Below, piece after piece: positions 21,064 through 31,677 of a DNA stretch of 64,000 bases (positions are counted from its first letter, which is position 1; each line of letters opens with the position of its first letter). The position numbers and the translations under genes were made by a program. A model generated the notes under the pieces. That model made no database searches and had not been told where the DNA came from. It worked only from the letters and a program-made list of their open reading frames with translations. The stretch spans positions 4,278,001-4,342,000 of the forward strand of contig JAWZSP010000003.1 of the NCBI GenBank assembly GCA_034401135.1, in the 5' to 3' direction. The stretch comes from Volutella citrinella. Lineage: Eukaryota; Ascomycota; Sordariomycetes; Hypocreales; Nectriaceae.

Positions 21064-21802
21064 TGTGCTTCACTGCTCTGGCTGTTGATCTCCTATCCGC
21101 GGGTTGCTGCGTTGCGGGCACGCATGCGAAGGTCTCGGATGCTGAGGGAGGGGGAGGACTGGAGGGGGGATGGATGGAATGGTGGATGATGGATGTCAAG
21201 GCGAGGTGTCTGTCGCAGCTGGCAGTAGTGATGAGTGATGACCATGGACATGGATAAGCTCCATCCCCAGAGCGCTCCACTGCGCCACCGGCCACACTTG
21301 CGGACCAACCAAACGATGCGCTCCACTCACGCTATAGCCACACAGCGCGCCTCAGCCAGGATCGCAACCCTGGCACCGTGCAGGGCCACTGGGCTTCCTT
21401 TCATAGGGCCTGAACTGAAGTTCTGAATCGCTGGGATTTGACCGTCATCCTGTGCCAGGCGAAGCAGCGACCGGATGCGACTCTGCGTTGGTAGTGCCCT
21501 GCGTTATTGTGATGGACGCCCCATCGTCCCAGGAACAGGGAACGGAATACTGTATAGACACCGGCTCGGCCCCACTCTGCGCCCGCACACTCTCTCCAAC
21601 ACCAAGATCCAAAGTCAAGTAAGTCAATGTGGCGCCTGCGAACAATCACCATTCCACAAATAGTAACTTAGTATTCACGTGCGACGTTGATTCTTGATGC
21701 GATTCTGGTCTTGTTCTGCATTACATGAATAATTATTCGGATCCCAAGAAGCAAAGGACAGCAACTAATATCGATACCAGCATCCCTCCAACCCCCTTGC
21801 CC
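21064..21802. other. Intergenic region
   Basis: Promoter side of the acyltransferase gene and 3' side of the sedolisin gene. The stretch at 21140-21200 is strongly G/A-rich on the plus strand (pyrimidine-rich in the sense of the gene). Nothing else was recognised. Confidence 0.55.
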
Positions 21803-23906
21803 TTACAAGGCCAGCTTGCGCAGTTTGTCGAAAAGGGGCGTGCCCCAGCCCGTGACGGGATCCCATCCTTTCACAGCCTCCCATCCGGCGCCTGGCACGA
21901 TGGGGGACGGGAGACCCCAAATGCTGGTGCCCTCGCAGCCCTTGGACTTGCCTGTCGTGATACTGGCGCTGCGTTAGCCAACCTGGTTTCCTGGGGAATG
22001 GTCGGATTCATCTTTTGCTTACTCTGTGAAACCCTTGTCTCCAATCTTATACAGCCACGGGTTGAGGAAACCCAACGCGGGCTTGCCCTTCTTGAAGCGC
22101 TCGTCGTTGATGAGTGCAATCATGGCGCCAAAAGCAGGGGCCGATGCGCTGTGTCGATTCTCGTTAGCCTCGAAACCACCGACATGCCAACCGCAACTAT
22201 CCCAACAACGTACCTTGTCCCGGCAGCCAACTCCTGCTTGTCGTGGTTCATGATCGGGTAGTTCACCGCCAGCGCCGAAACGTCCGGGATACCACGGCCC
22301 TTGGCGTTGTAGTAGCCCTCCCACCGCTTGCCGTGCTTCCGGAGGTAGTCCCGCATGGTCTTGTCCTGCCACCCCGGCCGCGACCAGTACTCGGAGAACC
22401 CCCCGCCCGACAGCGGCCAGGCCACCTCCGGGCTGTTGCACTCCGTGCCGCCCACGGCCGTCACATACGGGCACGACGCCGGGAAGATGGGCAGGAACTT
22501 GGTCGTGTTCTTGCCGTCGTTGGACATGCACGACGCGCCCGGCCCCATGTCGCCAGACGCCACCACGATGGACATGCCTCGGGCGCCCAGCTGGCCAAAC
22601 ATGTCGCAGACTTGCCTCGCGTAGGCATTAGGCACATGTTGCTCGTTGACACCGTACGAGATAGAGATGACCTTGGGGAATTCCTTGTCGGGCAGGCCGA
22701 GGAGATACTCGTTGAGCTCCAGGAACGGCTCGATGTAGCCAATCTCGGTATCGAATATGCTGCGAACCAGAATCGTTAGCGGTCGCGGCAAAATCTCTTT
22801 CACAGCGGCGAGTCACTTACTCGAGGTCCGGGTTGAAGTCATGGTTCTCTCCGCCGACGGAGATGTACCGCACGGGGACACGATGGGCCAGCCCAATCGC
22901 ATACTGGATGTCGAGGTTCGCTTCGCCGCTGGGGTACTCGCCCTGAGGGTTGCCGCCGCCGTTGACGAGGGCGACTGAGAAGTTTGCGCCCTGGAGCTTG
23001 GGCGCGAACCGCCGCAGGAACTCGGCGAGCTGGTCGTACTGCGCTGCTTGCTGCCATTCTGTTAGTCGGTGTAGCCATCACGACAAGGGCTGGCTCCTTC
23101 CAACCTACCCCCAGAAACCCGATGATACCGTAAAGTGACCTATAATTCGGGTTCACGGACGCATCCTTTGGCATCTTATACAGCTTTCGCAGACAGTCCG
23201 GCGTGGCCTGCTGCTTGCATCCCTCGAGATCGGTGTGCCTGTGCACGTTGTTGTACCGCTTCTCAGCCAGAGCTTGGTCTGACCTGGGGTGGTGGTCCCT
23301 CTTGACGCCCATGTGCCGCCGCGAGTTCGCATCTCTCTTGGAGGCATGGAAAAAGGTTGTGGGCTGGATCGTGGTGATGTGATCTCTGACCTCGACGGGG
23401 ACCGAGTACTCAGTGGTGCGGACCACCTTCTCGTCATTGCGCGCAAAGACACCAAACCGGGTGCTGAGCAGCTTCTCGGCGTCCCGGACGGTGGCCCGGA
23501 CATGCAGCCACTGTCCGCTCTCTTGGACGTTGTCGGCCTGGACTCCAGCGTCAGAGAGCCAGCGACGGACCGAGTTGCTGGCGTTGGGCGATGGGCGAAG
23601 CAGAGCCTTGGCTGCCTCTCGAGAGAGGTGTCTGCCGTACTCGCTGTGAGACGGATCCGAGATTTCGTTAAGGGTGCGCTCCAGCAGCTCATTATCCGCG
23701 GGATGAAGGCCAATGGACAGTTTGATGAGCTTGTCGGGAGGTGGTGGCGAGCGCTCCTCGAGCCATCCCGGCGGTGCTTGGTCGAGCCGCTCAACAACGA
23801 CGGGCTTAGACAGGGTAGTCCCTCCAAAGCCCACCAGGAACAGCGTAAAGGCCCAGAGTTTGGTAGAAGTCTTGTTCGTTCCGAGTACCATCGTGGATGT
23901 GCTCAT
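21803..23906 (-). CDS. Sedolisin (S53) tripeptidyl-peptidase, secreted
   Basis: Five exons (23906-23109, 23050-22821, 22759-22214, 22148-21963+1 i.e. 22148-22023, and 21962-21803) give 619 aa. All four introns (58-65 bp) are GT-AG, three with CTAAC, and keep frame. The N-terminus has a hydrophobic signal (LWAFTLFLVGFGGTTL). Residues about 40-190 are the Pro-kumamolisin activation domain (IKLSIGLHPAD, SDPSHSEYGRHLS, WLHVRATV). The peptidase core carries Glu309 and Asp313 in SGEANLDIQYA, the oxyanion Asp413 in SGDMG, and the nucleophile Ser525 in GTSASAP, so the catalytic set is complete. It ends with the Asp/Gly Ca-binding-type segment KGWDPVTGWGTPLF. Such enzymes are acid-active exo- or endopeptidases released outside the cell for protein breakdown. 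Confidence 0.96.
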
Positions 23907-25310
23907 GGATGTGCAGTTGTGTGATTGTGTGGTTGTGTAGTAGTGAAGAAAGATGAAGCTGCCTGGTTGTACCTTCCTCCAGGTTGGCCATGATCTCGGC
24001 TTTTATTACTTATGGCTACCGCTGTCTACGTTCGGAATCCACATCTTCATCCTCCATCGCGGCTGCATTTCTCGTGGTCGGCGTCTTCGTATTGTTGTTG
24101 GCCAGCATGCCAGCCTGCAATACGGCTGAGGCTGTCGCAACAATACTAAGGGCTTAATATTGTCTGTGGCACGTACCACAGGATGCACCACCAACACCGC
24201 GAGCCAAGACCTCTAGCACCTCTGCCATGTGCCATGAAATCACCGTAGGGCATGGTCCGGCTTGTGAGCGGCCAGTCAGCGACTTTACAGCTGGACCAGA
24301 GTTGCCTTTTTGCGTTGTGTCGTGGTGTTTTGCCTTCTTCTAGAAGGCGGCACGCGGGATATGCGACGGCGAGTGGCTTGAAGTTTCGTGAACATGACCC
24401 AATTCAGTTCAGGTCCACCACATGGACATGTGCGACATTCTCGTCTTGGTTAGCACGTCGATGAGCATAAATGTGCAAACATGCCAATATGTGTAGGCTT
24501 CGCGCGGATAGGAAGTTGGTGGCGTGCTTGGCGATATCACCAGCTGAAGGCTCAGCCGAACCCAGCTTGGATTACTGGCTACAGCTCACCATCATTCACT
24601 GAGCGTGGCAAAGACATTGGATGCAGGCTTCTGTCAGACCCAACAGCCTATGTCCGAATTCCAGCAGATGCTCCTCTCACCCTAGACAATACATCGGCCA
24701 AGCACAAGAATAGCTTCCGAGATATGTGTGCATATCTTCTGACCCACTACTAACGTAATTTTATACAATACTCATTCCAGGGTTCTCTGTGAATCGTGAT
24801 GAGCAATAGCAACGGTGACTTTTGCTTCGTACGCCCTCATCATAGTTGCCCACATTGATGAACCAGTTGCAAGGTGGCATCAGATTCGCTCCCAGATTGC
24901 ACACAAACCACATTTTCCACCTGCGCCCTTCTTCGAACGCATGGAACTGTGTGCTTCTACAGTGCTTACTGCACCCCTCCCTAGCCTAGCCCTTACTGTT
25001 GGTCCAAAATATTTGTTGGCCAAGATCAACACCTGCATGGCATGGCCGAGCGTTGAAAAGGTCGGTGTGGGGACGGCAACTGCTCTCGCTCTCGTCGATT
25101 AGGCTATTACGTGTCCAATCAAAGCCTCTGGTACTTGATTATGGCTCCAGTCTTGCGTTTGGTTGAGGAGCCGTCATTTGCCATCCGGTCCGTGGTAATT
25201 ACTTCACACTGGGTAATCAATATCCAGGTGTGCCCTGAGGTGTGTTGTTGAAGACGGAGCTAGCGCCTTCCTGTGATTAGTGGGCGACGACAGGCTTGAT
25301 GGGGCAACTG
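23907..25310. other. Intergenic region upstream of sedolisin and U2 genes
   Basis: About 1.4 kb. I found no splice-consistent coding segment. Short frames on both strands are not protein-like. Confidence 0.55.
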
Positions 25311-25380
25311 GTAGGCAGTGGCAGGCAGTGGCAGGCAGTGGCAGGCAGGCAGTCCCAGCCGCACCGGTGCCTGCCTGCCT
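25311..25380. repeat. 10-bp tandem repeat plus hairpin upstream of U2
   Basis: Between 25311 and 25350 a 10-bp unit (GCAGGCAGTG; first copy GTAGGCAGTG) repeats about four times. It runs into an inverted repeat: GGCAGGCAGGC (25340-25350) and GCCTGCCTGCC (25369-25379), with the palindrome GCACCGGTGC (25361-25370) at and overlapping the inner edge of the second arm. The block lies about 165-235 bp upstream of the U2 snRNA start. Confidence 0.85.
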
Positions 25381-25491
25381 GGTGGACCTGCTGTAATTTC
25401 TGCAGTGGACCGCCGAGATCCCTGCGCCCTCATTGGCCCAAATTCTGCCGGGCAGTCAATCACCAGCCTCGCACACCGCCCGCAGCACTGC

Positions 25492-25498
25492 TATAAAA
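25492..25498 (+). promoter_or_regulatory. TATA box of the U2 snRNA gene
   Basis: TATAAAA lies about 50 bp before the inferred U2 5' end, with a pyrimidine-rich stretch between them. The spacing suits a polymerase II snRNA promoter. The assignment is by position and sequence. Confidence 0.55.
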
Positions 25499-25544
25499 TT
25501 CTCGTCTGCCCGCCGCCCTCTTAGGCTTTTCTTCTTTTCTCCTT

Positions 25545-25731
25545 AGCTCTCTTTGCCTTTTGGCTTAGATCAAGTGTAGTATCTGTTCTTTTCAGTTTAA
25601 TCTCTGAAAGGTCTCTACTGAGACCAATCTTGATTATTCTTATTTTTGAACCTCGAGCGGTTTCCTCTGTGCTTGCACATGATTCCGCTCACTGTGTCCC
25701 TGGTATTACACTGCCTCCAGGTGACGCGAAC
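25545..25731 (+). ncRNA. U2 spliceosomal snRNA
   Basis: The sequence CTCTTTGCCTTTTGGCTTAGATCAAGTGTAGTATCTGTTC is split here into its parts: CTTTGCCTTTTGGCTTAGAT (stem-loop I and flank), then CAAGTGTAGTATCTGTTC with the branch-point recognition element GTAGTA at 25576-25581. These are near-invariant in U2. The stem IIa element TTTTCAG...CTGAAA follows. An Sm-type site ATTTTTG lies at 25642-25648. A stem with arms GAGCGG/CCGCTC follows, and then the U2 stem-loop IV pattern CCTGGTATTACACTGCCTCCAGG. U2 base-pairs with the intron branch site in the spliceosome. The 5' and 3' ends are estimated to within several bases. It lies about 290 bp upstream of the translin gene on the same strand. Confidence 0.94.
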
Positions 25732-26022
25732 TACATGGGCTCCCCATTTTCATTACTCGCTCAGGCTTGCTTGGGAAGTGAAGAAGATGATCCAATCGTG
25801 AGGCGGCTGTCAGCCTTGCGTTGCGTGAAGACCCCGTCGTAGAATAAAGCATGGCTTCATGTCTCAGTTGTGCGTATGATTCCGTAGCAGCTCTCCACCT
25901 GGCAGTACTCAAACTCATGCTACTCAACCGTTGATCTCTCGAAAACCTAGAGCTGCGTAAAATTCTTCTCCCTGCCCACGCATCGTAAAAATAAACATCA
26001 GGAAACGCGCTGTTGATCCACC

Positions 26023-26903
26023 ATGTCGTCCGAAACGCCGCTGCTCGACCCCGCCATCTTCGAGCATCTCAAGGACAAGCTCGAGGAGGAGACGGAGATC
26101 CGTGACACCCTCACCCAGCTCGTTCAGCGCCTGGAGCGCGCCGTGGCAGCCACCCAGGGTCTGCTCTCGCGAGTCCACTCCACACCCCGCGCACGATGTG
26201 AGTGAACACTGAGAACCCCCGAGAGGAGTGGCAATGGGCTGCATAGCTGACGCGCGACATGTCTAGTCCCCGCCCTGGTGGCACAGCTCGAGGCGTCCAT
26301 CAAGGACCAGGTCGTCATCGTGGGCGAGCTCAACGAGCTGGCCAGCAAGCAGCCCTACTACAAGTACAACTTCAAATGGTCCCGAAGCATCCAGAACGCC
26401 ATTGGCACCGTCGTCTATACCGCCTGGCTCGGCGGTCTGGGCTCCGACTCCCAGCCTGCTGAGCTGGGTCGTCTCCTCACTCTGGAGCAAGTCGGTGCCA
26501 TCTTCAACGGTATGAAGAATATGGAACCCTCCATCCTGGGTCCTGCTCGTCTGGCTAACCCCTGCGCCCAGTGCCTACCAACCTCAAGGACCGGGACGCT
26601 TTCCACCTCACCATCGAGGAATATCTTTTGTCACTGACTGATCTCACCTCGGAGCTGGCTCGTCTGGCTACCAACGCCGTCACCCACGGCGACTTCGACC
26701 TGCCGCTGACCATTAGCGCCTTCATCAAGGACCTCTTCGCCGGCTTCCAGTTGCTCAACCTTAAGAACGACATCCTGCGAAAGCGCGCCGATGCAGTCAA
26801 GTATGATGTCAAGAGGGTCGAGGATGTTGTGTACGATCTGAGCCTCCGGGGCTTGATCAAGCGCCCCGGTGAGGGCGACACCGAAATGGCCACCGCCGAA
26901 TAG
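26023..26903 (+). CDS. Translin
   Basis: Three exons (26023-26197, 26267-26509, 26572-26903) give 249 aa; introns are 69 and 62 bp, both in phase, the second with CTAAC. Translin and its partner TRAX form an octameric single-stranded RNA/DNA-binding complex with RNase activity on small RNAs and tRNA fragments; translin itself lacks the catalytic residues. Matching segments include the N-terminal helix (LKDKLEEETEIRDTL), FHLTIEEYLLSLTDLTSELARLATNAV, GDFDLPLTISAFIKDLFAGF and LLNLKNDILRKRADAVKYDVKRVEDVVYDL, all characteristic of the family. The length fits (about 230-250 aa). The acidic C-terminal tail is short. Confidence 0.95.
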
Positions 26904-27281
26904 GACGCATTAGGTAGTAGAATAGCCAACTGGACGTGGAAGCGCTGTTCCGGGGCATGATTCAGCAGTAGCTTCAAAGAAATGACCAAGAGTGTCGGGT
27001 GGGAGAAATGAAGGTGCGCCACCAAGATTAAGAAATTCAATAAGTCTAGTAGTAGTTTATCTCAGCGCATACAACGCCCTCCCTCTGTAGAGTCAAAGAA
27101 AATGTGTGCCCCATCCCAGTTCCAGATGTGTGACCTGCCGCTGACTTCCAATGCAAAAGTTTACAACTATTGTACACCATACTTAAAACCCATTGAGCTT
27201 CCATGTGAAAATATGCGGCATGCCTCCCTGACACACGCCTCCCCTTTCTCTGTCGCCCTAAGCCTCGGAGCGTTGTAGGGG
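26904..27281. other. Convergent 3' flanks of translin and the PNUTS-like gene
   Basis: About 380 bp with no coding feature; presumed 3' UTRs. Confidence 0.55.
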
Positions 27282-30200
27282 CTAGTCGTGTCTGAAGGTG
27301 CACTTATCACCCCGAGCACACTTGCCCTGCTGCCAGAATGTGCAAGGCTTGGTGCCAATGAGGGCCTTGTTCGCTGGTTTATGCGGCGGCAGGGTCCCTC
27401 GCTTCCTACGATTGTCCTTTCCATCGCGCTGATCGTTTCTTCCTCCGGGACCCTCGTCGTTGCGGTCCCAGTCCCGATCTCGTTCCTTCTCCTTGTCCCG
27501 CTCCCGTTCCCAATCCCGATCGCCCGCGGGAGGAGGCGGCGGATGAGGGCCCTGTTGGCCCTGTGCCAGCTGTGTCAACATCATGTACTGCTGGTAGGAA
27601 GGGTCGTTTGGGTTCAGGTAGTTAGCCTGGGTTGTGTCTTGGCTCTGCGCCTGTTGCTGCGATGGCTGGTTGATCGCCGCGAGGATAGACTGAAGCTGGC
27701 TATCTGCCATCTGTCCAGTCTGGCCTTGTGCTGCGCCTTGCTGCGACTGATGCTGCTGCTGCTGCTGCCCAGGTTGCTGACCGCCTGCCAACTGCTGTAG
27801 GACAGCCATATACGGAGCGTACGCCTGCTGCTGAGCCAGGTACGCAGCCCATTCCTGGGACTGTGCGGCTGGCTGTCCAGCAGTAATGTTGACGCTAGCT
27901 AGCCTCAGCGCTTCAGCATCAGCCCTAGCACGCTCCTCGTCGGCCTTCTTCTGTTTGGCCAGTAGCTCTTTGTTGTAGCCCATCTGCCACTCCCGAACCA
28001 GCTCCTGGTCGTGCAGAATCCAGTCAGGAGGTGACGTCGCGGGGAATGATTTGCCGGCAAGGTTGCGGGCGACCGACTCCACGGCACCTCCACAGAGCCG
28101 TACCATAGGGTCGGCATAGTGATAAGTTCGCCAAACATCCACGTGCGAGGGATGAGGATCCCGCCAGGATTTGGCCTTGTCAGACCTCAGGATGATGACG
28201 GCCTGTTCTTCCGCCGCTCTTCCAACGATTAAAGGTATGCTATCGTGGCCAATGTTTGCAGGATGCTGATGGGCGGCGCTTGACGTTTGCGGTACCGGCT
28301 TAGGTGCAGAAGATGCTCCTTTGAGCCGATCAAGGATCGAGTCAAGCTTGTTGGACGGATTGTTCTTGGCATCCAGACGCTGGGTTGCCGCATACAGCGC
28401 GCCATCAACCCCCATCTGCTGCTCGTCCCGCCAGCGTACTTGAATCTCCTGGAACTTGGGATTGTCGCTTGGGAGATAGTGCGTCTTCATTTCCCTAGGA
28501 CCGCTTGCCTCGGGAGGGGGCGATTTGGGCGTAGGTGGAATGTCATCAGGGTCAATGTAAATAGCCATGAGCTCCCGCTGCTCCCGCTCCGCGATTCGCT
28601 GCTGCTCATCGGTGGTAAAAGTAACGTTCCCGCCACGAGTGACAAAGTTCTTGTTGCGTGTCTCGTCGGAGAGAGCTGAGAAGTCTGTGGGCAGAGGGGC
28701 CAGCCACGGCTGGTATGGGATATCATCATCCTCGTCCTCGTCTTCCACATTGGCACGTTGCTTCAACACCATTCCCTCGGACCGGTCGTCACCAGCATCA
28801 CGAATCATGCTGATCTCGCGGCCCTCATCTTCCGATTCCTCTTTCTGGAAGATCTTCACCTGCACAAGCTGGCCTTCGGGTTTCCAGGTTACACGCAACT
28901 TGCGGCGCGCCTCCTTCTTTAGGCGCTTGGCCTTCTCCTCGGGGGTTTCGGATGTATCAAGGCTCTTGGTATCGGCAGACACAGCCGCAGGAGACTCGGC
29001 CTTCGGCGCGTTGATTGAATCTAGGAGCGACGCGATTCCAGACAGCGCACTTGCACTGGACGAGGGTGCTGCCGCCTTGGGAGGTAAGGGTTTTGATGGC
29101 TTTCCATCGCCCACGACCTTGGCCTCGGGTTTGGACGCCTCGGGCTTCGGCGTAGGCTTGGCGACTGGTCTCGGCTTTCCAGGGAGAATAGACGCAGCGG
29201 CAGATTTGGCCGCAGTAGTTTTCGATGCTGACTGGAGTTGCATTTTTGGTTGCGCAAACTTCTTGCTAAGAGAGTTTCCGCTTGATTCAACAGCAATCTT
29301 CTTCACAGTCCGAGTGTCCGCCTCGTCGTCACGGCCACGTTTCGTCGAGGCTTCAGAGCCTTTCAGTCCGGCTTTCGCCCTGCTGGCAGCTGATGTTCCA
29401 GTGTATCCGGTTGATTCGGCTTCGTTGTGAGCCTTTAGGACCTTCTTGACCTTTAGCGAAATGTCGCGAACCCAACCCTTGATTTCCTCGTCACCCTTGT
29501 CGGCAAATCTCTTTCGTACGGTTTCGAAGTTCGTCGTGTCCGCGATCTTCTTATTCATCGGGAAATGGGTAAAAAGCTCCCAGACGATCTTCGGGAGCTT
29601 GCCTGAGAAGTCGCTCGACTTGATGCACATAATCAAAGCATTGACCAAGCTCAGAATCAACTTCTGATGACCTGCCAGATTGGAAATGACGGCATCGTCT
29701 GCGTGCTCAATGGTGGCATCCAGTGCTCGATAAAGAGCCTCCCGCTTCTGATCCGAGTCTTGTCGAAGCTTGCTGATTTCATGCGCAGGCTTCTTGTCTT
29801 TCGTGGCTTGATCAAGGTCCTTGTGCGCACGGTTCATATCGGTGCGAAGGCCGATAAGCAGATCACCTGCTTGCTGGACACGACTTGCAATCAATGCATT
29901 GGTCCTCGAAACAGAATCTTCAATGTGAACCATTCCGATGGTATCCCAGACCGCAGCCTCGACGGGGTCGGTTGGGCGGACGGCAGCTCGGATCTGGAAT
30001 GGTTAGTCCTACATCTCAACAACGTCCGCTGTTCAAACTTACCGGCTTGCCCCGCTTCTCATCCTCCTGGTCCTTCTTGGCCTTCTTCTCTGCCTTGTTC
30101 TTGGAAGCCTCGTCCGATTTCAGTTGCTCCTTGAAAGCATGTGGATATTCCGTGTACTTCGGTCGCCGTTTGCCCAAAGCCTTCATCGAGCGATCAAACT

Positions 30201-30900
30201 CGTCGAGCAATTCCTTGGCTTCAATGCGTCTCTCATCTAGTCCAGCCTTATTGGGAGAAGGCCGGTACTGAAAAGTGAACCGCCCCTGTACCTCGCAAGG
30301 GAGGTTGTAGCCGAGCTCCGGAACGATGGGGTTTCCACTTCGTGATGGCAGAGCTACCAGAGGAGCTAGCTTGTCGTAGCTCTTGGGGGCGGGAATTTTG
30401 ATGGCACCATCGTACACCATATATGGCAGGCCCTTTATGGACGGCTGCTTTGCCTGAGCTGCCTTGCTTCGCTTGTGAAACTGAGTAAGCAGTTGGCTCT
30501 CTTCAGGTGTAGGCTTTGGCGGGACTAGCGCGTCAATCTCCTCGACCTTTTTCGCAAGGCTCGAGGCACTGGTCGGGTCAGGAGAGTCAACAAATGTGAT
30601 AGCTGGCTCTGGTGTCGGCGTTTCGGGAGCAGCCGACTTTGACACCCGCTTCCTCTTCTTCGGAGGGACGTCGGCTGTAGATGGCTGAGGAATTTGAGGT
30701 TCTATTTCAGTATTGTGCTGAGGGATAGAAAATTGTGCATGAGAAGGCGCAGGTGGTGATGAGCTAATAGGATACGCGTTCTGGTGTTGTATTGCAGGTT
30801 GAAAGTTTGGGGTCGTCACACTTTGGGGGGGGGAGTAAGCCACAGGCTTCTGAGGCACAAAGCGCGACTGATGGTAGACAGAGCTCTGCTGTTGTTGCTG

Positions 30901-30931
<31 letters not shown>

Positions 30932-31677
30932 TGTGGTTGTTGTTGTTGTGTTGGTTGCTGGTAGCCAGGTTGTTGGTTTGCCTGTTGCTGTTGTCCACTG
31001 GCCGAAGCAGAAAAGGTAGAACTGGGGGCGTACGAGGCTTGGCCCTGGACTGAGGACTGCTGAGACGGTCCGCTATTGAACCCTTGGCCATGAGAGTAGC
31101 CGCCTTGCAGACCATCAAACTGCTGCTGTACAGGAGTGTGATTCTGTTGCTGGCGGTTTTGGTGCGGGAGTAAATGGGGCTGGGCAAATTGCTGGATCGG
31201 CGACTCAAATGAATGTTCATTCTGCGGGGGGAAGTTGTATGCGAAGTTTTGCGAATGGGCATGGGGGTGGGTTTGAACGTGGCCCAGATGTCCCAACGAA
31301 TCGCCCAAGTTCATTTTTTCCTGCTGGGCATACAAGTCTGGATGAATATCACTGAAGGCAGGGTCTAGCACATCCTGGCCCGGTTGAGAGAAGCGCTGGT
31401 GTTGGCTAAGACCTAGAGACTCATGGCCGGCGTGAAAGTCGGCCTGGCTTGGTTGGAGAAACGAGTTGCCTTGGTGCGGAGAGTCGAAGAAGTTTTGACT
31501 TGCCGCATCCTGCGGGTTGAGGTGAGAGTAGGCGGCTTGGTCGTCCATGGGTTGGGACCAGGGCTGACCAGCCTCAAACTGACCAGACTGGCCAGGGAAG
31601 CCATAGTTGGCCTGCCATGGCTGCTGATGTGATGGCTCATCCACACCGTTGGAGCCGGTGTTGGGCCAAGATTGCAT
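27282..31677 (-). CDS. PNUTS/Ppn1-like PP1-regulatory protein with TFIIS-N and CCCH zinc finger
   Basis: Two exons (31677-30043 and 29993-27282) joined by a 49-bp intron give about 1448 aa. The first exon encodes a disordered Gln/Pro/Ser-rich N-terminus with a long Gln run (about residues 239-264) and a basic PPKKRKRVSK signal. The second begins IRAAVRPTDPVEAAVWDT. A helical TFIIS-N-like domain spans about residues 650-735 (LVNALIMCIKSSDF, GWVRDISLKVKKVL). A K/R-rich linker then leads to LRVTWKPEGQLVQVKIF at about 911; RVTW is a canonical RVxF-type PP1-docking motif. A Gln-rich region and an Arg/Asp repeat precede the last ~20 residues, a CX7CX5CX3H zinc finger. That order (TFIIS-N, RVxF, CCCH) is the architecture of metazoan PNUTS and suggests a role with PP1 in transcription termination, as for fission-yeast Ppn1. 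The name is inferred from architecture. Confidence 0.85.
30884..30965. repeat. CAG/CAA trinucleotide tract encoding polyglutamine
   Basis: A run of TGY/GTT triplets on the plus strand reads as mixed CAG and CAA codons in the minus-strand gene, giving more than 20 consecutive Gln broken by single Pro or Thr. The mix of codons argues for some purifying constraint rather than a fresh microsatellite. Confidence 0.9.

Noticed and set aside
14333..23906. Possible secondary-metabolite gene cluster (acyltransferase, protease, orphan and surface protein on one strand)
   Set aside because: No polyketide, peptide, terpene or other core biosynthetic enzyme is present; the genes look like independent secreted or membrane functions.
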